The notes beneath the pieces were generated by a model. It worked only from the letters and a program-made list of their open reading frames with translations, had not been told where the DNA came from and searched no databases. From Phycisphaerae bacterium (lineage in GTDB: Bacteria; Planctomycetota; Phycisphaerae; UBA1845; PWPN01), in the NCBI GenBank assembly GCA_026647385.1, contig JAPKGY010000172.1, forward strand, positions 1 to 6,658: 6,658 bases of DNA. Direction: 5' to 3'. Position numbers and translations under genes: made by a program. The first letter of the stretch is position 1. Each line of letters begins with the position of its first letter. Below, in pieces: positions 1 to 5,596 of this stretch.

Positions 1-59
1 GCGGGCCAGGGGCCCGGTCATGATCTTGGCGTGACCGTCGGGTTCCTCTGTGTTGGCGC

Positions 60-1784
60 CTACGGATTGCACCCGACCGGCACCGGCACCGCCGGCACGT
101 TCGGGCCGCTCCAGCATTTGCTGAGTTCGTCAAAGTCCCTGATGTCGATGTCGGGCGTGGAGTCATCCCCGGTTTGATCGTCCTGGCTGTTTCGGTTGAG
201 GCACTCGCAGCCGATCGCCACTCCGCCGTTTTGCCCGGTATAGCACAACTGGAGCAGTCCGAAGTCATCCTGGTCCACGTCGCCGTCGATATCGGTGTCG
301 GCGAACGGGTACGGACAGCAATGCGTGGCCGAGCAGCTGGTCGCAGCCCCCTGGTAGTGTCCGCCGAGCACCGTTTCGCACGCGTAAAGATCGGACTCGA
401 CGCACGCGGCGTCATTCGTGCAGCAGGCGCCGATCTCCACTCCGCCGACGCCGCCGGTCAGCCTGACGTTGTCGAACGCGACGTAGGAGGACCGGTAGGT
501 CGCGTTTCCGCCGGTGCACATGTCCTCCTTCATGACCTTGCACTTCTTCTTGCCGTTCGCATAGGAACTCGCGCAGGTGTGCGCGTCGTAGTTAAGCTGA
601 CAGGCTTCGTCCGTACCCGCGCGAAGCCGGTTGAACTCGCCGGTGTAGCGGCGAGGCAGGTCCTTGGCCAGGCTTTCCACCCAGGTCTCGACCCACTGGC
701 CTTCCACCAGGTCCACCGTCTTGGTCCTGTGATAAATGTCGACGGTGTTCGATTTGATGGTGAGCACGACGGTTTCGTAACCTTCCTCGGTATTCTTGTT
801 GACGCCCAGAAGCTTGTAATTACCGTATCGGAACTCGCCGTAACTGCCCGGCCCGCCCATGCCGGCCTTCAGGACGCGCCATTCCAAACCGTCGAAGTAG
901 GACAGGTGAATATTAGTCGGTTCCTGCCAGCCGTCGGGGAAGTCGGCGTCCTTGAACTCCGCCGTGCACCGGCGCTGCCACGGCTTGGCTGGGTTGTCGA
1001 TGGGGCCCTGTGTGCAGCAATGGCAGGGATTGTTGTCCAATAAGGCCAAGGCCCCGATGGCCAGAGCGCTCCGCACGAACGTCTGTTTCGGTGGGCACAG
1101 AGGATGGGGGAACTCCTGCTGGCAGATCGTTGGCCAGGCGACCATGTCCAGGCTGGCGCTGCCTTCTCCGCACGTGGAGTTGCAGTTGAAGCAGCCGGCT
1201 CCGTTGTCTCCGCCGACCAGAATGAAATTGGTCGGGGCCTTGGCGGGGTCGGTGACCGGACTGTATTGGCTGGGGTCCCCCAGACTCAGCTCCATGTACC
1301 CGTTGTTGAACATCAGGGCATGGTAGGCGTACGCACCCATGGTAAACGTCAGAACCAGAGGCTGTGCGTCCGACCCATTGGCCACCGTGTAGAGCCCGCC
1401 GGTAGCGCTTTGGATGTACGGGCCGAGGTCCACCGTATTCTGTCCGAGGTTGCCGCTCTCGTCTCCGCCGTTCGCATGTCGGCCGCCGTAGGGATCGGTC
1501 GGCAGGATCGGTCTGATCTCCTCGGGGGTCATGTCCGATCCGCATGAGTGTTGCGTGTTGTAGTTCCAGGAGGTGTACTGCCACGGGTTGTGCATGAACA
1601 TGACTTTCGTGCTGCCATCCGGGCAGACTTCGGGATACGCAGGGGGACTCGTGCAGAGCCGGTCGAAGTCGAAGCAGAAGATGGCTCCGGGGTTCCGGCT
1701 GCACCACGTCGGCTCCGCGATGACCTGTGCACCGCCCGCCAGAATCATCGTCAACGCGGTGACCATGGATGCAAAAGGCCTCAT
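60..1784 (-). CDS. Secreted Cys-rich protein with C-terminal dockerin-like Ca-binding segment
   Basis: Function unknown; predicted exported protein of 574 residues. Residues 1-23 form a signal peptide: Arg2, a hydrophobic core, and a VIA/EP cleavage site after Ala23. The mature part has 30 cysteines, including a clustered CHCC at 254-257, which suggests many disulfides outside the cytoplasm. Residues about 30-445 have no recognised family; the end of this part (AFDNVRLTGG, 436-445) resembles the last strand of concanavalin/LamG-like jelly rolls, which is only a suggestion. Residues 452-490 are a small Cys module of the planctomycete GACC...YQG...C type. Residues 496-507 fit an F-hand calcium loop (Asp at 496, 498, 500, 504 and 507, Gly501), followed by a degenerate second copy around 541-557, as in type I dockerins. 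There is no PEP-CTERM or LPXTG sorting tail. The ATG at 1784 is chosen because the signal peptide begins there and a strong ribosome site precedes it. Adhesion, matrix or polysaccharide binding is possible but unproven. Confidence 0.85.
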   Translation of the reverse strand: MRPFASMVTALTMILAGGAQVIAEPTWCSRNPGAIFCFDFDRLCTSPPAYPEVCPDGSTKVMFMHNPWQYTSWNYNTQHSCGSDMTPEEIRPILPTDPYGGRHANGGDESGNLGQNTVDLGPYIQSATGGLYTVANGSDAQPLVLTFTMGAYAYHALMFNNGYMELSLGDPSQYSPVTDPAKAPTNFILVGGDNGAGCFNCNSTCGEGSASLDMVAWPTICQQEFPHPLCPPKQTFVRSALAIGALALLDNNPCHCCTQGPIDNPAKPWQRRCTAEFKDADFPDGWQEPTNIHLSYFDGLEWRVLKAGMGGPGSYGEFRYGNYKLLGVNKNTEEGYETVVLTIKSNTVDIYHRTKTVDLVEGQWVETWVESLAKDLPRRYTGEFNRLRAGTDEACQLNYDAHTCASSYANGKKKCKVMKEDMCTGGNATYRSSYVAFDNVRLTGGVGGVEIGACCTNDAACVESDLYACETVLGGHYQGAATSCSATHCCPYPFADTDIDGDVDQDDFGLLQLCYTGQNGGVAIGCECLNRNSQDDQTGDDSTPDIDIRDFDELSKCWSGPNVPAVPVPVGCNP

Positions 1785-1793
1785 GGGCGATGC

Positions 1794-1800
1794 CCTCCTT
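1794..1800 (-). promoter_or_regulatory. Strong Shine-Dalgarno for the secreted Cys-rich protein
   Basis: Read on the minus strand this is AAGGAGG, 9 bases before the ATG at 1784. It is a near-ideal anti-16S match and fixes the start of the gene. It is the strongest ribosome site in the window. Confidence 0.8.
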
Positions 1801-2084
1801 GTTGGAAAGTTCGATAAGAGCTGCTCCGCGTGGTTCCCGCCGCCCAGGAACGTTGACCGGTTTGATCTGAAGATGGCGATTACGACTGAAGATTGCCCGG
1901 CTCCGCGATCCGGCCGTAATGGTTATCGTACAGCCTTCCCCTCTTTTTTCGAGCACTTTTTCACTTTTCTTGGCCCCGCCGTATTCCCGTCGAGCTGAAC
2001 GACCGGCAAGTCGCTGTCAGTACGTAAGTTACGGCGATTTGAGTGGGTCGTTTGCCGGGAGCGTGTCCTTGGCCCGTGGAGCGG

Positions 2085-2113
2085 TTGGCAACACTCCGCG
2101 TGCGGGATAGACT
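2085..2113 (+). promoter_or_regulatory. Candidate sigma70-type promoter for the lipoprotein gene
   Basis: TTGGCA (2085-2090, 5 of 6 to the -35 consensus), a 17-base spacer, then TAGACT (2108-2113, 4 of 6 to the -10 consensus). Transcription would begin near 2120 and leave a leader of roughly 58 bases. Spacing is ideal but the -10 is moderate, and such matches arise by chance. Confidence 0.35.
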
Positions 2114-2177
2114 GGCCGACGCGGGGTCGGTTGGGCCGCGCGTTCGTACGGCTTGCGATGTGACGGGGAGTTCCGGG

Positions 2178-2786
2178 ATGGGGCAGGATACACTTGGTGT
2201 CAGGTTATTCATGCTCCTGGGAGTGGCCGGCGTTGCGCTGATCGCCGGGTGTTCGCCCCCGAAGGTCAGCCGGGTGGATTTCACTCTGTTCGAGGAAGAT
2301 GGCCGCCAGGAGCGACATTTCACCGAATTCCGCGAAGCCTTTTATCGCACGTCGCCCGGAGGTTCGCTCGAGCTGGTCTGCCGGGCGGAAAGACCGAGTG
2401 CCATGGATCCCACGCAGACCATCACCCAGATCCTGTATGTGAAGAGCTTTTGGCGCCCGCAGCCGGGAACCACTTTCGTCGAGGCCACCCAGATCAACGC
2501 CCGGGCCCAATACGCGATGCTCACGCCGCCGACGGGCGTGCGCTACGACGGCGGAGCGTTCGTGAGTTACAAGATCGACAAACGCACGGGCGTTCTGACC
2601 GGCGCCATCGAGTCGGGTTCGCTCTCGCCGAAGTACCGGATCGGCGAGGCGGTCGAGCCGTTCGGCGCCGCCCGCTTCACCGGCGTCATCCGGGCGACGG
2701 AAAAGCCGCGCGACGTGGTGAGCACCCTTCTGATGCTGGAGTCGCAATTCAGTCAGTTGATCGACAGCGCCCCGGCCGGGCGTTGA
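2178..2786 (+). CDS. Small lipoprotein of unrecognised family
   Basis: A 202-residue exported lipoprotein; function unknown. Residues 1-25 are a lipoprotein signal: Arg9, a hydrophobic stretch from 10 to 23, and the lipobox LIAGC with the lipidated cysteine at 25. Ser26 follows, so by the E. coli sorting rule it would move to the outer membrane, though whether that rule holds in this organism is unknown. The mature part alternates polar and hydrophobic residues in strand-like runs, contains only one further cysteine, and ends in a probable helix around 180-195. I recognise no catalytic motif. The ATG at 2178 is chosen because GGGGAG lies at 2165-2170, seven bases upstream; a second ATG at 2211 would leave a shorter signal without the Arg. 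A longer frame back to 2043 would put a charged, non-signal stretch before the lipobox and is unlikely. The gene faces metK tail to tail and shares a terminator region with it. Confidence 0.8.
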   Translation: MGQDTLGVRLFMLLGVAGVALIAGCSPPKVSRVDFTLFEEDGRQERHFTEFREAFYRTSPGGSLELVCRAERPSAMDPTQTITQILYVKSFWRPQPGTTFVEATQINARAQYAMLTPPTGVRYDGGAFVSYKIDKRTGVLTGAIESGSLSPKYRIGEAVEPFGAARFTGVIRATEKPRDVVSTLLMLESQFSQLIDSAPAGR

Positions 2787-2805
2787 GCGGGGGCGGGGAG
2801 ATGAG

Positions 2806-2843
2806 AAAGGCCCGGTGCGATGGGGTTGTCGCGCCGGGCCTTT
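2806..2843 (+). terminator. Intrinsic terminator between convergent lipoprotein and metK genes
   Basis: AAAGGCCCGG (2806-2815) pairs with CCGGGCCTTT (2834-2843); T2816 and G2833 form a wobble, GCGA (2817-2820) pairs with TCGC (2829-2832), and the loop is 8 bases (2821-2828). The 15-pair stem is followed on the plus strand by TTTTCGTTCTT-like U-rich sequence, so it best serves the lipoprotein gene, ending 20 bases after its stop. On the minus strand the same stem has an A-C mismatch instead of the wobble and only three U residues after it, so it may terminate metK more weakly. Confidence 0.85.
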
Positions 2844-2866
2844 TCGTTCTTGTCGTGCGGGCCTGA

Positions 2867-4108
2867 CTATTCCATCCGCTTGGCGGCCGCCTTGGCGAGC
2901 GTGGCGGCCAGGTCGGTCTTCTCCCAGGTGAAGCCGGGGCCGGTCCGGCCGAAATGCCCGTTGCGGGCGGTTTCGCGGTAGATCGGCCGGAGCAGGTTCA
3001 GGTGTTTGATGATTCCCGACGGCGTGAGCGGGAAATGGTCCCGCACGAGATTCGCGATCCGCCGCTCGTCGAGATGGGCGGTGCCGTGGGTGTTCACCAG
3101 GACGCTGACCGGCTCCGCCACGCCGATCGCATAGGCCAGTTGGACTTCGCACTCCTCCGCGAGGCGGGCGGCCACGACGTTCTTGGCGATGTACCGGGCC
3201 ATGTAGGCGGCGGATCGGTCCACCTTGCTGGGGTCCTTGCCGCTGAAGGCGCCGCCGCCGTGTCGGCCGCGACCGCCGTAGGTGTCCACGATGATCTTCC
3301 GGCCGGTCACGCCGGAATCGCCGTGGGGCCCGCCGACGACGAACCTGCCGGTCGGGTTGATGTGGAACTTGATGCCCGTTTGCCACAGGTCGGGACGCTC
3401 CCTGACGACGACCGGCTTGATGACCTTGTCGATGATCGTCTGGCGGGCCTTGCTCGACAGGTGGCCGGTGCGCGGATCGACGACGTCCTCCGTGTGCTGG
3501 GTCGAGATGACGACCGTATCGAGCCTTGCCGGCAGGCCGTCGGCTGAATACTCGACGGTCACCTGGCTCTTGCTGTCCGGCCTCAGCCACTTGATGTCGC
3601 CCTGCTCGCGGAGAACGGTGAGATGCTCGACCAGGCGATGGGCCAGATGTATGGGCAGCGGCATCATCGCCTTGGTCTCCCGGCAGGCGAAGCCGAACAT
3701 CAGGCCCTGGTCGCCCGCGCCCTGCTCCTTGTGCAGGCCCTTGCCCTTGGTGACACCCTGACTGATGTCGGGGGACTGTGCGTGGAGTGCGCGGAGCACG
3801 GAGCAGGAGCGGTAGTCAAAGCCGGTCGTGGCATCGTCATAACCGATTTCGCGGACAGTGTTGCGGGCGGTCGTTTCGGCGTCGGCCAGCGCCAAGGCGG
3901 CTGCGGTGTTGTGCGGAGTCACTTCACCGGCCAGCACGATCAGGCCGGTGGTGACCAGCGTCTCGACTGCCACCCGGGCGTGCGGGTCGTGCTTCAGCAG
4001 GCTGTCGAGGATGGCGTCGGAGATCTGGTCAGCCACCTTGTCGGGGTGACCTTGGGAAACCGACTCGGACGTGAACAGAAACGAACCGTTGGGTTTGGAT
4101 GTCTTCAC
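2867..4108 (-). CDS. metK: S-adenosylmethionine synthetase (methionine adenosyltransferase)
   Basis: Makes S-adenosylmethionine from methionine and ATP, releasing phosphate and pyrophosphate; cytoplasmic, normally a homotetramer needing Mg and K ions (family knowledge). The 413-residue product is slightly longer than most bacterial MetK but complete. Motifs in order: GHPDK at 20-24 in the N-terminal domain, GEVTPHNT at 61-68, IGYDDATTGFDY at 88-99, the signature GAGDQG at 130-135, INPTGRFVVGGPHGDSG at 250-266, and the phosphate-loop signature GGGAFSGKDPSKVDRS at 284-299. Phe140 and Arg143 replace the more usual Tyr and Asp/Asn after the GAGDQG signature. Start: GTG at 4108, with AAGG eight bases upstream; another in-frame GTG at 4117 would add three residues (MSAV...) with AAGGA placed rather close. 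Further upstream the frame runs into the tandem repeat and is not coding. Transcribed divergently from the M29 peptidase. Confidence 0.97.
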   Translation of the reverse strand: MKTSKPNGSFLFTSESVSQGHPDKVADQISDAILDSLLKHDPHARVAVETLVTTGLIVLAGEVTPHNTAAALALADAETTARNTVREIGYDDATTGFDYRSCSVLRALHAQSPDISQGVTKGKGLHKEQGAGDQGLMFGFACRETKAMMPLPIHLAHRLVEHLTVLREQGDIKWLRPDSKSQVTVEYSADGLPARLDTVVISTQHTEDVVDPRTGHLSSKARQTIIDKVIKPVVVRERPDLWQTGIKFHINPTGRFVVGGPHGDSGVTGRKIIVDTYGGRGRHGGGAFSGKDPSKVDRSAAYMARYIAKNVVAARLAEECEVQLAYAIGVAEPVSVLVNTHGTAHLDERRIANLVRDHFPLTPSGIIKHLNLLRPIYRETARNGHFGRTGPGFTWEKTDLAATLAKAAAKRME

Positions 4109-4146
4109 AGCGCTCACCTTTCCTTGGATTACAATCGGTCGTATCC

Positions 4147-4230
4147 GCCGGCCGCAAGGTCGGCGATGAGGCCCGATATCATCGTTTTGCCGGCCGCAAG
4201 GTCGGCGATGAGGTCTGATATCATAGTTTT
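4147..4230. repeat. Tandem 42-bp direct repeat with hairpin-forming units
   Basis: Two abutting copies, 4147-4188 and 4189-4230, differing at 3 of 42 positions (4172/4214, 4174/4216, 4183/4225). Read on the plus strand each copy begins with GCCGGCC-GCAA-GGTCGGC (4147-4164 and 4189-4206), a 7-pair stem with one G-U wobble and a GNRA tetraloop. A second, weaker stem follows: GATGA (4165-4169) with TCATC (4179-4183), reduced to four pairs in the other copy. On the minus strand the first stem has an A-C mismatch in place of the wobble, so the fold is more favourable in plus-strand RNA. With only two copies and no spacer it is not a CRISPR. It could be a recent local duplication of a promoter/leader element, a dispersed palindromic repeat, or a structured leader RNA. 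Confidence 0.9.
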
Positions 4231-4248
4231 GGGGGGATTTGAAGACAA
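4220..4248 (-). promoter_or_regulatory. Predicted metK promoter
   Basis: On the minus strand: TTGTCT (4248-4243, 4 of 6), a 17-base spacer, then TATGAT (4225-4220, 5 of 6). Transcription should begin near 4213, giving a leader of about 95-105 bases. The -10 lies inside the metK-distal copy of the 42-bp repeat. The equivalent position in the metK-proximal copy reads GATGAT and has no -35 in front of it, so only the distal copy looks active. Confidence 0.55.
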
Positions 4249-4302
4249 GATCGCCCGGCACGCTCGTTTAGCCGCGCCCCCCCGGGGAGCGTTTCCATCC
4301 AA

Positions 4303-4398
4303 TTGACCCCGGATCTCCGCGCCTCCCCGTCCCGGTCTCCGTTCCTTCGCCGCCCCATCCCCTTGTCGCCGCAACGACGCCGGGTTACCTTTCTCCCC
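4303..4398 (+). other. Pyrimidine-rich leader before the M29 peptidase gene
   Basis: The stretch before the peptidase start is strongly C/T rich on the plus strand: 46 of the 60 bases at 4311-4370 are pyrimidines, and TTTCTCCCC directly precedes the ATG. No Shine-Dalgarno is present and I see no good plus-strand promoter. An in-frame TTG at 4303 could extend the protein, but the added residues are Arg, Pro and Ser rich and unlike the family. Confidence 0.4.
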
Positions 4399-5553
4399 AT
4401 GCGCGATCCAAGAATCGACAAATTGGCCGAGGTCCTTGTTCGCTATTCGGTGGCGGTCCGGCGCGACTATCTCGTGCGGATCTCCGGCTCGACGGTGGCC
4501 ATGCCGCTGGTCCGGGCGCTCTATCGCGAGATTCTGAAAGCCGGCGGCCATCCGTTGCTGCGAATCACCGACGACGAATGCGTTGACTCGTTCTACGGGC
4601 TGGCCGACAAGCGCCAACTGGCGTTCGTGCCGAAGCTGTTGATGAAGGAGGTCGAGGCCGTCGACTGCTCGATCGGCATCTGGGCGAACGACAACACCAA
4701 GTCGATGACCCGCGTCGATCCGAAGCGACAGTGTATCGTCAGCCAGGCCCGCCGCCCGATCATGAAGCGGTTCATGCAGCGGGCGGCCGCCAAAGGCCGC
4801 AAACGACTCCGCTGGACGGGGACGCAGTTCCCCTGTCAGGCCGCCGCCCAGGACGCCGAGCGATCGCTGGAACAGTATGAGGACTTCGTATTCAACGCCG
4901 GACTGCTCCATCTGAAAGACCCGGTGGCGGAGTGGAGGAAGATCAGCGTCCGCCAGCAGCGGGTCGCCGATTTCCTCAATAAGTGCAAGGAGGTGCGTTT
5001 CCGGACGCCGCAGGGCACCGATCTTCGCGTCGGAGTTGCGGGCCGCCGATGGCTCAATTGCGACGGGCACGAAAACTTCCCCGACGGGGAGGTCTTCACC
5101 GGGCCCATCGAGGATGCCACCGAAGGCGTGGTCTGCTACAGCTTCCCCGCGGTCCACGGGGGGCGCGAGGCCCACGACATCCGGTTGCGATTTAAGGCCG
5201 GCCGGGTCGTCGACGCCTCCGCGTCCAAAGGCGAGGATTTCCTGATCAAGATGCTCGATCAGGATCGCGGGGCCCGGGTCCTCGGCGAAATCGCGATCGG
5301 CACCAACTACGCGATCACCGAGTACACCCGCAACACGCTGTTCGATGAGAAGATCGGCGGAACTTTCCACGCAGCCGTCGGGGCGGCTTATCCCGAGTCC
5401 GGCGGCAAGAACGAAAGCGGGCTGCACTGGGACATGGTCTGCGATCTGCGCAAAGGGGGCGTGATCGAGGCTGACGGAAAGGTCATCAGTCGCAATGGCC
5501 GCTTCGTCCGAGGCGACTGGCCCCAGCCGGCCCGGGCGACGCGGCGACCGTGA
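4399..5553 (+). CDS. M29-family metalloaminopeptidase (aminopeptidase T/AmpS type)
   Basis: A cytoplasmic dimetal aminopeptidase that removes N-terminal residues from peptides (family knowledge). The 384-residue product is close to the usual family length of about 370-415. The N-terminus, DPRIDKLAEVLVRYS, matches family openings and supports the ATG at 4399. The C-terminal catalytic half carries all expected ligands: Glu231 in DGEVFTGPIEDATEG, Glu297 in LGEIAIGTN, His324 in IGGTFHAAVG, Tyr331 in AAYPESGGKN, and His343 and Asp345 in GLHWDMV. There is no signal peptide. No ribosome site precedes the ATG; the upstream stretch is pyrimidine-rich, so translation may be leaderless or SD-independent. 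It is transcribed away from metK. The secreted hydrolase begins 43 bases after its stop with no terminator between, so the two are probably co-transcribed. Substrate preference cannot be read from the sequence. Confidence 0.93.
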   Translation: MRDPRIDKLAEVLVRYSVAVRRDYLVRISGSTVAMPLVRALYREILKAGGHPLLRITDDECVDSFYGLADKRQLAFVPKLLMKEVEAVDCSIGIWANDNTKSMTRVDPKRQCIVSQARRPIMKRFMQRAAAKGRKRLRWTGTQFPCQAAAQDAERSLEQYEDFVFNAGLLHLKDPVAEWRKISVRQQRVADFLNKCKEVRFRTPQGTDLRVGVAGRRWLNCDGHENFPDGEVFTGPIEDATEGVVCYSFPAVHGGREAHDIRLRFKAGRVVDASASKGEDFLIKMLDQDRGARVLGEIAIGTNYAITEYTRNTLFDEKIGGTFHAAVGAAYPESGGKNESGLHWDMVCDLRKGGVIEADGKVISRNGRFVRGDWPQPARATRRP

Positions 5554-5596
5554 GTCAACGTCCGCAGGTCGAACGGGGTTACAGAGGGTCTCCTCC

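Larger units (their letters stand above)
1785..2177. other. Divergent intergenic region between the secreted protein and the lipoprotein
   Basis: 393 bases with no convincing gene. It must hold the promoters of both divergent genes. Visible elements: a ribosome site for the leftward gene; an 8-base direct repeat CTGAAGAT at 1867-1874 and 1886-1893 (19-base period); three A-tracts on the minus strand within 1941-1970 that could act as an UP-type element; a weak minus-strand -10-like TACGAT (1925-1930) without a recognisable -35; a short palindrome CGTAAGTTACG at 2023-2033; and a candidate rightward promoter at 2085-2113. Open frames crossing this region have arginine- and proline-rich translations with no start signal and look like chance. 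Confidence 0.5.

Noticed and set aside
2..16. Hairpin CGGGCC/GGCCCG after the secreted protein gene
   Set aside because: The loop is only three bases, there is no U-tract, and it sits at the window edge; it cannot be called a terminator.
1..21. Possible start of another minus-strand gene (ATG at 21) running off the left edge
   Set aside because: Only seven codons are visible, and the nearest purine-rich stretch is too far from the ATG to be a ribosome site; there is not enough sequence to support it.
174..1547. Plus-strand open frames opposite the secreted Cys-rich protein
   Set aside because: They are shadows of a gene with a signal peptide, a strong ribosome site and recognisable C-terminal modules; they have no ribosome sites or recognisable domains.
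2205..3590. Minus-strand frame spanning part of the lipoprotein and metK
   Set aside because: Over the metK part it is a frame-shifted reading of metK itself, and over the rest it is antisense to the lipoprotein gene; the translation is Arg/Pro rich.
4104..4135. Plus-strand promoter TTCACA with TACAAT reading into the repeat
   Set aside because: Both boxes match 5 of 6, but the spacer is 20 bases, too long for a sigma70 promoter.
4147..4231. CRISPR array
   Set aside because: Only two units, directly abutting without spacers, and no cas genes nearby.
4260..4292. Inverted repeat ACGCTC/GAGCGT
   Set aside because: Six pairs around a 21-base loop with no U-tract; likely chance in GC-rich sequence.
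4109..4398. Known SAM-I, SAM-II, SAM-III or SAH riboswitch upstream of metK
   Set aside because: I looked for their conserved cores on the minus strand and saw none; a covariance search would be the decisive test.
4303..4398. N-terminal extension of the M29 peptidase from TTG at 4303
   Set aside because: The extra 32 residues are Arg/Pro/Ser rich and not family-like, and homologous N-termini begin at the ATG at 4399.
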